Below, in pieces: positions 27,189 through 37,576 of a DNA stretch of 64,000 bases. The stretch lies in the NCBI GenBank assembly GCA_963784065.1, contig CAWAQA010000008.1:166795-230794 (forward strand), read 5' to 3'. Positions within the stretch are counted from its first letter, which is position 1; the number at the start of each line of letters is the position of its first letter. This DNA is from CAWAQA01 sp963784065. Lineage in GTDB: Bacteria; Acidobacteriota; Vicinamibacteria; Vicinamibacterales; UBA2999. The notes under the pieces were generated by a model. The model had not been told where the DNA came from. It ran no database searches and was given only the letters and a program-made list of their open reading frames with translations. The translations under genes were made by a program, and so were the position numbers.

Positions 27189-29129
27189 TCAGGAGCAGTT
27201 TCTCCATGTGCTCGACCGCGACGAGGCGGAGCGGCGCTTTCGTGCGGCGATCGACCTGACGCCACGCGGCATCGAGACCGTGCCGCTCGACGCCGCACTC
27301 GGTCGCGTGCTGGCTGCCGACGTCATCTCACCTGTAGACGTGCCTTCATTCGACCGCTCGAACGTCGATGGTTTCGCCGTCGTCGCCGAAGACACGTTCG
27401 GCGCGTCCGAGGAAGCCCCGCGCACGGTGGAGCTTGGCGAGGAAGACGATTCACACGGGCGTCGTGCCGAAGACAGTGATTCGGCCGGGCACGGCGGTGT
27501 CGATTGCCACCGGCGGGATGGTTCCGCGCGGCGCCGATGCCGTCGTCATGGTCGAGTACGCGGAGACCGACGGCCGCGAGCTGCGGATCGCCAGAGCGGT
27601 CACGCGCAGGAAGCGGGGTCTCGTTCGCCGGAACCGATATCACCGCGGGCGAGACCGTGCTCCGGCGTGGCCAGCTCCTGACGAGCCGCGATACCGGGGT
27701 CCTGGCCGCGATCGGCGTCGCTGCGCGTCGACGTCTGGCGAAAGCCGATCGTCGCCATCCTCTCCACCGGCGACGAGATCATCGCTCCCGGCGAGCCGAT
27801 GCAACCCGCAAAGGTCTACGACTCGAACGCGCAGGTCCTCGCCGACGCCGTGCGCGAGCTCGGCGGCGAGCCGAAGCGGCTGGGGATCACGCCCGACGAC
27901 ATGGACGCCCTGCGGGAACGGCTTCAGCACGCCCTCGACGTTCGCCGATGTCGTCCTGCTCTCGGGTGGCACGAGCAAGGGAGCGGGCGACTCTGTCGTA
28001 CCGCGTGGTGGCCGAGCTGCGCGATCCGGGAATCGTGGCGCACGGCGTCGCACTCAAGCCTGGCAAGCCGATCTGTCTTGCGGCGACTCGTGGCCGCCCC
28101 GTTGTCGTGCTCCCGGGCTTTCCGACGTCGGCGATCTTCACGTTTCACGAGTTCGTGGCGCCGGTGCTTCGCCTGCTGGCGGGCCGCGGGCTCGCAGGAG
28201 CGAACCGTGGTGCCGGCCCGATTGGCCGTGAAGGTCAACAGCGAGATCGGCCGCACGGAGTACCTGCTGGTCGGGCTGGTCGAGACGGCGGACGAAGGCG
28301 GCGGAACGTCGCTCGCCGCGTATCCGATGGGACAGGGATCCGGCAGCGTCACGACGTTCAGCCGCGCCGACGGTTTCGCGACGATCGGCCGGCACGAGGA
28401 GATCGTCCAGGCGGGCACCCTCGTCGACGTGCAGCTGCTCGGCCGGGAACTGCAGCTGGCCGACCTCGTGGTGATCGGCAGCCACTGCATCGGTCTCGAC
28501 TACCTGCTCGGCGAGTTGCAGCAGCGGGGCGTGCGCTCCAAGTTTCTCGCCGTCGGCAGCACCGCGGGATTGGACGCCGCCAGGCGCGGCGAATGCGACG
28601 TCGCAGGAATCCACCTCCTCGATCCGAAGACCGACCAGTACAATCGGCCGTTTCTCACCCCGGCGCTGGAGCTGGTCGCCGGATACGGTCGCTCGCAGGG
28701 GGTCGTCTTCCGGCGCGGCGATCGCACGCTTCGAAGGGCGTGACGGCACGCGAGGCGATCGCGGACGCACGGCAGGATCCGGCGTGCGTGATGGTCAATC
28801 GCAACCAGGGCAGCGGCACACGAGCGTTGATCGATCGACTGCTCGCAGGCGTCAAGCCGGCCGGCTACGCCGTGCAGCCGCGCAATCACAACGCCGTGGC
28901 CGCCGCCGTCGTCGCAAGGGCGCGCGGACTGGGGCGTGACGCTGGACACCGTGGCGCGCAAGCGCCGGACTCGGATTTCTGCCGGTGCAGGAGGAGCACT
29001 ACGATTTCGTGGTCCCGAAATCGCGCGCGAATCGTCCCGGCCGTTGCTGGCTTTCACGAGCGTTGCTGCGCGAGCCGTCGCACGCGGGACGCGCTCTGAG
29101 CGCGCTCGGGATGAAGGTCCGAGTCATGA
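27181..29129 (+). CDS. moeA: MoeA fused to a C-terminal periplasmic-binding-like domain, heavily frameshifted
   Basis: Second MoeA. The N-terminal 400 residues repeat MoeA landmarks (DVPSFDRSNVDGFAVVAEDT, ATGGMVPRGADAVVMVEY, STGDEIIAPGEP, YDSNAQVL, LSGGTSKGAGD, VVLPGFPTSAIFTFHEF). A PBP-like domain follows from about LADLVVIGSHCIGLDYLLGE to the MobA start (GSTAGLDAARRGECDVAGIH, NRNQGSGTRALIDRLL, EEHYDFVVPKSRA); this is the known MoeA/LysR-substrate-binding fusion architecture. At least seven single-base indels. The end is placed at the TGA overlapping mobA and is uncertain by some tens of bases. Confidence 0.85.
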
Positions 29130-29816
29130 ACGGCGGCGGAATCGTCCTGTGCGGCGGGAAGTCGACGAGGATGGGGTCGCCGAAGGCGCTGCTGGCGTTT
29201 GGCCCCGAAACCATGCTGCAGCGTGTCGTCCGGCTGCTCGGCGCGGTGGTCTCGCCGATCGTGGTCGTCGCCGCGCCTGAGCAGGCGCTGCCCGCACTTG
29301 CCGGCGGATGTCATCGTCACCCGCGACGAGCAGGAGGGCCGTGGCCCGCTCGAGGGACTGCGAGCCGGCCTGAAGGCGTTGCCCGGCAGCGTCGAGGTCG
29401 CGTACGTGACCAGCTGCGACGTCCCGCTGCTCGTTCCCGGGTTCGTGCGGCACATGATCGATCTGCTGGCCGATCACGACATCGCCGTGATGGAGATCGA
29501 CGGCTTTCCTCATCCGCTCTCGGCGGTCTATCGACGCAGCACGCTGCCGCACGTCGAAGCCCTGCTGGCGCAGGACCGGCTGCGTCCGGTGTTCCTGTTC
29601 GATGCGGTGCGAACCCGTCGCGTGCAGCCAGCGGAGATGACCGCCGTCGATCCGGAGCTCCTGACGCTGCGCAACCTCAATACCCGGGAAGACTACCTGG
29701 ACGCGCTGTCGAGCGCGGGCCTGGCAGACGAGACGCGACCCGGCTCGTACGGTAGGCCTACCAGCCGCGCTGGCGGTGATACTCGGTCACGAGATCGTCC
29801 AGCTGCTGGCGGCTGA
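29126..29816 (+). CDS. mobA: molybdenum cofactor guanylyltransferase, frameshifted
   Basis: Transfers GMP to Mo-molybdopterin to form the bis-MGD cofactor used by formate dehydrogenase. The nucleotide-binding start GIVLCGGKSTRMGSPKALL is diagnostic. After one insertion near 29300 the frame continues DEQEGRGPLEGLRAGL, TSCDVPLLVPGFVRHM (metal-binding Asp) and HPLSAVYRRS. About 229 residues. The 3' end converges with and overlaps the AOR gene by about 59 bases; a missed indel could make the true end earlier. Confidence 0.88.
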
Positions 29817-31506
29817 TGCGCCGCCGTGGGATCGCTCGGCAGCGGCGTGTCGAGAAACCGCTCGGGCAGCGTGTCTTCGTCGAGCGTCCAGCCGGCGAGC
29901 AGATTGAACTGCCGCTTGGCGCCGACGATGCGTCTGGCCGTCTCGCGAAGTTCGTCCGCGGTCGTGTCCCAGCCGGTGACGCGCTGCAGCATGTCGGCGG
30001 CCTCGGCGTAGAAATCCACGAACACGCCGCGCAGGAACTTGCAGATGATCAGCGAGTCCATCAGCGCGGCCTTGTCCTCGGTCTCGATGGCATGGCGAAC
30101 CGCGTCCAGCGTCGCGTGCCGGCGATCGACCTTGTCCGAGAAATCGACCTCGTAGGCGCCGCTGCGGTTGTGGTCGGCGCCGCGCGCGCCGACGGCGAAG
30201 CCCAGGGCCATCGTCTGCAGCGCTCGCGGCTCGTAGCCGGGAATCTCGAGGCCCTTGACCTGCGGAGCGAACGCGATGCTGTCGTGTCCGATCGTCTCGG
30301 CCGCGCGGCGGCTGCCCTCGGCCAGCAGATTGCCGAGGCCCTCGCGGCGGCCGATCAGCTCGATCGCGCGCAGCAGCGCGTCGCCGCTGCCGAACGTGAG
30401 CCAGGGCTCGTCGAGCCAGCCGCGTTCGACGCACTCCATGGCGAAGGCGATCGTGCCGCCCGCGCTGATCGTGTCGATGCCCAGCTCGTCGCATAGCCTG
30501 CGACGCGCGAAGCACGGCATCGGGGTCGCTCACGCCGCACAGCGAGCCGAGCGCGAACAGGCTCTCGTACTCGAGACGGACGCCGTTCTCGTCGCCGATC
30601 GCGTAGATGTGCTCGCAGCCGATGGTGCAGGCGACGCAGCTCGCGCGCGTCCTGGTGTGGGTGGTGCGGATCTGCTCCGGCGAGATGCTGGCGGCCCCCT
30701 CGAACGTGCCGCTCTGAAAGTTGCGCGTCGGCAGCGCTCCGAGGCGATTGAACGTCAGCAGGTTGGTCGCGGTCCCGAGCTCGCGGTACTTGGCGGTCGC
30801 GGGACCGAACGACCGTTTCGACAGGTCCCTGCTGTACTCGGTCAGCTCGCGCGGGTGCGCCCACTCGACAGCGCTGCGTCCCGCGCACGGCGATCGCCTT
30901 GATGTTCTTGCTGCCCAGCACGGCCCCGCTGCCGCCGCGGCCGGCGTGGCGGCCGTCGTGCGAGATCGTGGCGTAGCGGACCGCGTGCTCGCCGGCCGGG
31001 CCGATCGACGGCGATCTGATAGTCGGCGCCGAGCCGCGCCTTCAGCGTCGCTTCGGTCGCCGGACACGTGGCGCCGCGAAGGTCCTCGGCCGCTTCGAGG
31101 CGGACCGCGTCCATCGTCGATGATCAACACCGAGAGCTCCGCCGCCCGCCCGACGATCACGATGGCGTCGCAGCCGCAGCGCTTGCCGGCAATGGCAAAG
31201 CCGCTGCTGGCGAGTGAATCGTTGATCCGGTTCGTCAGCGGGCTCTTGCTGACGACCGCAAACTTCGCGGACGTGGTCAGCGGGCTGCCGACCAGCGGAC
31301 TGAACGCGAACACCAGCGGCGCATCGGGCGCCAGCGGATCGCCGCTCGGATCGCCTTCCTCGAGCAGCAGCCAGGCGCCGAGCCCACTGCCGCCGAGGAA
31401 CTGCCGCAGCACCGCTTCCGGAAGCGGCACGCGATCGACGCGTGCCGCACGAGACGTCGATGCGCAGGTAGCAGCCGTGATAGCCGAAGGGCACGGGCTC
31501 CTTCAT
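29758..31506 (-). CDS. aor: aldehyde:ferredoxin oxidoreductase (tungsten-type), frameshifted
   Basis: Oxidises aldehydes to acids, or reduces acids, with a W-bis-pterin and a 4Fe-4S cluster. The start at 31506 opens FGYHGCYLRIDVSCG. Landmarks are FLGGSGLGAWLLLEE, PLVFAFSPLVGSPLTTSAKFAVVSKSPLTN, GSKNIKAIAVRG, the cluster motif CVACTIGC, GSGDALLRAIELIGRREGLG, KGLEIPGYEPRA and the distal Cys in LIICKFLRG. Six one-base insertions, all in the same sense, must be corrected. Length of about 580 residues is typical. A MoaD gene ends 5 bases upstream, so the two are one unit. Confidence 0.9.
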
Positions 31507-31511
31507 GGCGC

Positions 31512-31769
31512 CTAGCCGCCCGCGTCGGCGGACAGGATCAGGACGCGAGTCGCCTTCTCTGAGCGGCGTGCGGGGATCGCTGACGAACCGGTCGCCATTG
31601 AGGTTGGCGACGACACGACGGCTGCAGCCGGTCTGCGGTGATGAGCTCGCCGAGCGACTGGACATCGAACCGCCAGCGCGACCAGCAGCTGGCCCAGGGT
31701 GTCCGCCTGCAGTTCGAGTTCGGCGACGCCGGCGCGCTCGCGCGGCACGCCCAGGAGCTCAACATGCAT
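31512..31769 (-). CDS. moaD: MoaD/ThiS-like sulfur carrier, frameshifted
   Basis: Small ubiquitin-fold protein that delivers sulfur for molybdopterin synthesis. Opens MHVELLGVPRERAGVAELEL, then TLGQLLVALA, SLGELITADRLQPS, VVANLNGDRFVSDP, TPLREGD and LILSADAGG. The C-terminal GG is the thiocarboxylation site. Three one-base insertions separate these blocks. About 84 residues, normal for the family. A MoaD gene directly before AOR is a recurring arrangement and suggests a dedicated carrier for the tungsten enzyme. Confidence 0.85.
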   Translation of the reverse strand: MHVELLGVPRERAGVAELELQADTLGQLLVALAVRCPVARRAHHRRPAAAVVSSPTSMATGSSAIPARRSEKATRVLILSADAGG

Positions 31770-31915
31770 GTGCCCTTCAGTGTACCAGTTCAGGAGCCGG
31801 GAGGGCCGGCATCGGCGCGTGGCCCGAAAGGGCGCCGCACGCAGGCGCCCGGCCGCCGGATTGGAGGGCCGCGTGGCGACTCCGGCGCGACGTGATGGGC
31901 ATAGAATACAAGGCG

Positions 31916-33635
31916 ATGCCGAGAAACAAGCAGGCGCTCAAGCGCGCGCGCGGGACTCCGAAAGGCCGCGCCGTCGATCCGGAGGCGCGCGAGGAGGTGC
32001 TCGCGCTTCTCGGCGACCCAGCCACGTCGCCGGGATCTGCTGATCGAGCATCTGCACCGGATTCAGGACCGCTTCGGCTGCCTTTCCGCGCGCCATCTGG
32101 TCGCCCTCGCGGCGGAGATGAAGATGGCGATGGCCGAAGTCTACGAAGTGGCCACGTTCTATCACCATTTCGACGTGGTCAAGGAAGGCGAGACGCCGCC
32201 GCCCGCGATCACCGTGCGCGTCTGCGACTCGATCGCGTGCGACATCGCCGGCTGCGCGCGAGCTGCTGGCGTCGTTGCCGGCGCTGCTCGGCCAAGACGT
32301 GCGCGTCCTGCATGCGCCCTGCGTCGGCCGCTGCGAGACCGCGCCCGTCGCCGTCGTCGGACAGAATCCGGTCCCGCACGCGAATGCCGAGAAGGTGGTG
32401 GCGCTGGTTCGCGCCAGGGCGGTGAAGCATCCGCAGCGCGACGGCGCCGCGTCGCATCCGCACCTCGACATCGTGACCCCGGGCCACATCGACTATGACG
32501 CCTACCGGACGGCCGGCGGATACGAGCTGGCGAGATCCTGCGTCGGCGGCGCGAGAGAGCGGGACGAAGTGGTCACGGCGATGGAAGACTCGGGCCTGCG
32601 CGGCCTCGGCGGCGCCGGTTTTCCAGCCGGCCGCAAGTGGAAGGCGGTGGCGGCCGTTCCCGCGCCGCGCCTGATGGCGATCAACATCGACGAGGGCGAG
32701 CCGGGAACCTTCAAGGACCGCTATTACCTGGAGCGCGACCCGCACCGCTTTCTCGAAGGTGCGGTGATCGCCGCCTGGGCGGTGGGCATCGCCGAGATCT
32801 ATATCTATCTTCGCGACGAGTATCACGGCTGCCGCGCGATTCTCGAGCAGGAGATCGCGGCGCTGCAGGCGAATCCGCCGTGCCCGATCCCGCCGATCCA
32901 CCTGCGCCGCGGCGCGGGCGCCTACATCTGCGGCGAAGAATCCGCGATGATCGAATCGATCGAAGGCAAGCGCGGCGAGCCCCGTCTGCGTCCGCCCTAC
33001 GTCGCGCAAGTCGGCTTGTTCGGCCGGCCCACGCTCGAACACAACATGGAAACGCTGCACTGGGTGCGCGACATCCTCGAGAAGGGCCCGGCGTGGTTTG
33101 CCGGTCACGGCCGGCACGGCCGAAAGGGCCTGCGCTCGTTCTCGGTGAGCGGACGCGTCAAGAAGCCCGGCGTGCATCTCGCGCCGGCCGGCATCACGGT
33201 CACGGAGCTGATCGACGAGTATTGCGGCGGGATGCTCGACGGTCACGTGCTTTTACGCGCTACCTGCCGGGCGGCGCGTCGGGCGGAATCCTGCCGGCGT
33301 CGATGGGCGACATCCCGCTCGATTTCGATACCTTGAACCAGTACGGCTGCTTCATCGGATCGGCGGCGATCGTCATCCTGTCGGATCAGGACAGCGCGTC
33401 GGATGCCGCACGCAATCTCATGAAGTTCTTTTCCGAGGAGTCGTGCGGCCAGTGCACGCCCTGCCGCGTCGGCACGGTCAAGGCCCTGAACCTGATGGAG
33501 CGGCGCAGCTGGGACGAGCCACTGCTGAAGGAGCTGTCGCAGGCGATGGTTGACGCGTCGATCTGCGGGCTCGGGCAGGCGGCGCCGAACCCGGCGCTCT
33601 CGGTCATGAAGTACTTTCCGGAGGAGATCAAGTGA
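31916..33635 (+). CDS. fdsB: NAD-dependent formate dehydrogenase beta subunit: NuoE-NuoF fusion, frameshifted
   Basis: Passes electrons from the formate dehydrogenase alpha subunit to NAD+. The N-terminal part is a NuoE-like thioredoxin-fold [2Fe-2S] domain (LHRIQDRFGCLS, VYEVATFYHHFD, VCDSIACDIAGC, HAPCVGRCETAPV). The NuoF part follows: GLRGLGGAGFPAGRKWK for NADH/FMN, NIDEGEPGTFKDR, GAGAYICGEESAMIESIEG, and the 4Fe-4S motif SCGQCTPCRVG. FdsG and FdsB, usually separate, are fused here. Four one-base insertions are inferred, two close together near 33250. Its stop overlaps the next ATG by one base. Confidence 0.92.
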
Positions 33636-36478
33636 TGGGGGGACCGGTGGCTGTCGAAGTCATCCGTGATCGCGGCACGGCGCCGTCCGCCGCGGCGAAG
33701 CCGGTCGACTTCACGTTGAACGGCAGGGCCGTCGACGGGTCGATCCGACGAGAGCCTCCTCGAGGCGGCGAAGCGGCATGGCATCGAGGTTCCCCACCTT
33801 TGCTACAAGGAAGGCATGCGGCCGGATGGCAACTGCCGCGCCTGCGTGGTCGAGATCAAGGGCGAGCGTGTGCTCGCGCCGTCGTGCTGCCGCTATCCCA
33901 CCGACGGCATGGAGGTCACGACCGACAGCGCACGGGCGCTGACCAGCCAGAAGATGGTGCTCGAGCTGCTGCTCTCGGACGTGCCGGAGACGTCCTACAC
34001 GCTCGATTCCGAGCTCGATCAGTGGGCGCAGCAAGCTCTCGGTCGGCAAGCCCCGCTTCGCAGCCCGGCATCAGCCGGTCCGAGGACGTATCGCATCCGG
34101 CGATTGCGGTGCACCTCGACGCCTGCATCCAGTGCGGCCGCTGCGTGCGCGCCTGCCGCGAGGAACAGGTGAACGACGTCATCGGCTACGCCTTCCGCGG
34201 CGGCCACTCGAAGATCGTCTTCGACCTGGACGATCCGATGGGCGATGTCCACCTGCGTCGCGTGCGGTGAATGCGTCCAGGCGTGTCCAACGGGGGCGCT
34301 GATGCCCGCGCGCGAGGTCGGCAAGATCGTCGCCGACAAGACAGGTGGAGTCGGTGTGCCCGTACTGCGGCGTCGGGTGCCAGCTCACCTACCACGTCAA
34401 GGACAACGCGATTCTCTACGTGCAGGGCAAGGACGGCCCCGCGAACTCGAGCCGGCTGTGCGTCAAGGGCCGGTACGGCTTCGACTACGTGCAGCACAGG
34501 CATCGCCTCACCACGCCGCTCATCCGCAAGCCGGGAATCGACAAGCACAAGGACTTCACCGTCGATCCGGACAACTGGAGCGACGTCTTCCGCGAAGCCA
34601 GCTGGGAAGAGGCGCTCGACGTTCGCCGCCACGGGTTTGCGCGTCACTCGAGACACGTACGGCAAGAAATCGCTGGCCGGCTTCGGCTCGGCGAAGGGCA
34701 CGAACGAGGAAGCCTACCTGTTCCAGAAGCTCGTGCGCACAGGGTTCGGCTCGAACAACGTCGATCACTGCACGCGCCTGTGCCACGCCTCGAGCGTCGC
34801 CGCGCTGATGGAGGGGATCAACTCGGGAGCCGTCTCGAACCCGGTGCGCGACGTCGCGAAGGCGGAGGTGATCTTCGTGATCGGCGCGAACCCCACGGTC
34901 AATCATCCGGTCGCCGCGACCTGGATGAAGAACGCCGCCAAAGCCGGAGCGAAGCTGATCGTGGCCGATCCGCGGCGCAGCGATCTCGCCCGGCATGCGA
35001 CCTACTATCTCCAGTTCAATCCCGATACCGACGTCGCGCTCCTGAATGCGATGCTCCACGTCATCGTCGCGGAGGGCCTGGTCGACGAGGCGTTCGTCCG
35101 CGATCGCACCTCCGGATACGACGCGCTCGCCGAGAACGTGAAGGCGTTCTCTCCGGAAGCATGGCGCCGATCTGCGGAATCGACGCAGCAGACCATCCGC
35201 GAGGTCGCCAGGCTGTATGCGACGTCGAAGGGCTCGATCATCATGTGGGGCATGGGGATCTCCCAGCACGTTCACGGCACCGACAACGCGCGCTGCCTGA
35301 TTGCCCTGGCCCTCTCCACCGGCCAGATCGGCAAGCCCGGCTCGGGGCTGCACCCGCTGCGCGGGCAGAACAACGTGCAGGGCGCCTCCGATTCCGGGCT
35401 GATTCCGATGTTCTATCCGGACTATCAGCGCGTGGCCAGGCCGGAGGCCAGGCAGCGCTTCGAGACGCTGTGGGGCGCTGAGCTCGATCCGGAGCCCGGA
35501 CTCACCGTGGTCGAGATCATGAACGCCGCGAAGAAGCGCCAGATCCGCGGCATGTACATCATGGGCGAAAACCCGGCGATGTCCGATCCGGATGTCGATC
35601 ACGCGCGCGAGGCGCTCGCCATGCTCGATCACCTGGTCGTGCAGGACATCTTCCTCACCGAGACGGCGTATCTCGCCGACGTCGTGCTGCCCGCGACCGC
35701 ATGGCCCGAGAAGATCGGAACCGTGACGAACACCGATCGCACGGTGCAGCTCGGCCGCAAGGCGATCGAGCCGCCCGGCGACGCGAGGCCGGATCTCTGG
35801 ATCATCAACGAGCTGGCGCGCGGCATCGGCCTGGACTGGCATTACTCGCATCCGCGCGACGTGTTCGAGGAAATGCGCAAGTGCATGGACTCGATCGCCG
35901 GCATCACCTGGGATCGCCTCGAGCGCGAGTCCTCGGTGACCTATCCGTGCGAGAAGGAGGGCGATCCGGGACAGCCTGTGGTGTTCGTCAAGAATTTTCC
36001 GACGCCCACCGGCCGCGCCAGGTTCGTCCCGGCCGATCTCATTTCCGCGGCGGAGCGCCCGGACGACGAGTATCCGTTGGTGCTCATCACCGGACGCCAG
36101 CTCGAACACTGGCATACCGGCTCGATGACGCGGCGTGCCTCGGTGCTCGACCACATCGAGCCGGAGCCGGTCGCCTCGGTGCATCCGCTCGATCTCGAGC
36201 AGCTGGGCGTGACGCCGGGCGAGACCCTCACGATCGAGTCGCGGCGCGGCAAGATCTCGCTCTACGCGCGCGCCGACGATGGCATGCCGCGCGGCGCGGT
36301 GTTCGTCCCGTTCTGCTACTACGAGGCGGCGGCGAACATGCTGACCAACCCGGTGCTCGATCCGTTCGGCAAGATTCCGGAATTCAAGTACTGCGCGGTC
36401 AGGGTGGTGAAAGGCGGACCGACGCCGGAGCATTCGAGCTTCGGTGGCGGCACCCTGCTGACGGAGGCGTCGTCCTAG
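33635..36478 (+). CDS. fdsA: formate dehydrogenase alpha subunit (Mo/W-bis-MGD), frameshifted
   Basis: Catalytic subunit, formate to CO2. The N-terminal NuoG-like portion has a [2Fe-2S] domain (HLCYKEGMRPDGNCRACVVE) and two 4Fe-4S ferredoxin motifs (CIQCGRCVRAC, CVACGECVQACP). The FdhF portion follows with CPYCGVGC for the proximal cluster and CTRLCHASSVAAL, whose second Cys takes the metal-ligand position occupied by selenocysteine in some relatives. MWGMGISQHVHGTDN, GSGLHPLRGQNNVQGASDSG and the C-terminal pterin-binding TGRQLEHWHTGSMTRR are intact. About 945 residues. Six one-base insertions, all before 34640; the final 1.8 kb is clean. No fdhD is seen. Confidence 0.94.
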
Positions 36479-36567
36479 ACGTGCGAGAGGCGCGCTCTGT
36501 TCGTTTCCCGGCTCCAGGTCCCGCACAACCGAATCGCCGGCCCCTCCCCTGAGCAGAGCGCGAGATC

Positions 36568-37281
36568 TCAGCCGAGGAGATCGCAATACTGCTCCACGTG
36601 GGCTGCCAGATCGAGCGAATGCTGCCGGACGAGCCGCTCGGCCAGATCCGTGTCGCGGCGCTCCAGCGCCTCGATGATGCGCATGTGATCAGCAATGGAG
36701 CGCGATGCCCGGTCCTTCTGCGAGATGGTCATCCGGCGGATGGCGCGGACGTGGATGAAGAGATTGGCGATCGTGTTGTTTATCAGACGCGAACCGGACA
36801 GGTGGATGATCGCCTGGTGAAAGGCGATGTTCGCGTCCGAGTATTCATGAAGGTGCTGGGCCGGGGTCAGGGTGTGAAACTCGTCGAACATGTGACGCAG
36901 CCCGGCGATGTCGGCGTCGGACGCCTTCAGGGTGGCGAGCCTCGCCGCCATGCTTTCGAGCGCGGCCCACACCTCGATCATTTCGATGATCTGCTGCTTT
37001 GTCTTCTTGACGATGAACACGCCGCGCCGCGGGACAGTGCGTAGGAAGCCCTCCTGCTCGAGCAGCGTCATCGCCTCGCGGATCGGCGTGCGGCTGACGC
37101 CGAGGGCGCTGCTGAGCTGGCGCTCGTCGAGACGGATTTCCTCGCTGTGCGCATAGATGTCTGCGTCCATGATCGCCTGCTTGAGCGCCGTGTAGGCCTG
37201 GTCGCGGAGGCTGACGTTGGCGTTCAGCGGCTGGAGCGCCAGGGTAGGCGCTGGTATCGAGCCTTCGACCGTCGATATCAT
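36568..37281 (-). CDS. GntR-family regulator (FadR/FCD type)
   Basis: 237 residues from ATG 37281; the longer frame upstream reads through the divergent promoter region. Winged-helix segment: LRDQAYTALKQAIM, RLDERQLSSALGVSRTPIREAMTLLEQEGF. FCD ligand domain: EMIEVWAALESMAARLA, ANIAFHQAIIHLSGS and SIADHMRIIEALERRD, with the Asp/His pattern that binds metal and carboxylate effectors. Divergent from oxc, so it probably controls the oxalate genes and itself. Effector may be oxalate or an oxalyl/formyl-CoA-linked acid, by inference only. The frame is intact. Confidence 0.9.
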   Translation of the reverse strand: MISTVEGSIPAPTLALQPLNANVSLRDQAYTALKQAIMDADIYAHSEEIRLDERQLSSALGVSRTPIREAMTLLEQEGFLRTVPRRGVFIVKKTKQQIIEMIEVWAALESMAARLATLKASDADIAGLRHMFDEFHTLTPAQHLHEYSDANIAFHQAIIHLSGSRLINNTIANLFIHVRAIRRMTISQKDRASRSIADHMRIIEALERRDTDLAERLVRQHSLDLAAHVEQYCDLLG

Positions 37282-37321
37282 GTTCGTTCGCTCCCTGACT
37301 GGATCGGCAGTTGACTTTGAC

Positions 37322-37345
37322 TGGTATACCACATACGGTATGCCA
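37322..37345. promoter_or_regulatory. candidate GntR operator
   Basis: TGGTATACCA is a perfect palindrome and is followed after five bases by GGTATGCCA, a second, imperfect copy. FCD-type GntR regulators commonly bind TGGTnnnACCA-like sites. The pair lies 40 bases upstream of the gntR start and about 230 bases upstream of oxc, in the only region shared by both divergent promoters. Confidence 0.5.
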
Positions 37346-37576
37346 TCAGGACCGCAAAAAAGCCCGCGCACTCTGTCGAAAGTTGTCAAGGAACCTGCTG
37401 ATGAACGGCGAGATGGCGAGAGAGCGGTCGGCACCTCGCGAGGAGAGAGTACTGCCCGGAATCGGGACCGGCTCGTAGGCTGAGATAATCGCTCGTTCCG
37501 CAGTCTCGCGGCGCGCAGCATGCGCGCCACGGCTCTTATCGCTCTCAACTCTTCGCTCCAGAGTACGGAGGACATC

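Noticed and set aside
34741..34800. Selenocysteine formate dehydrogenase
   Set aside because: The metal-ligand position reads Cys (CTRLCHASS), with no in-frame TGA.
34556..36586. 676-codon open frame on the minus strand
   Set aside because: Antisense to the formate dehydrogenase alpha subunit, which is certain from its cluster and pterin motifs.
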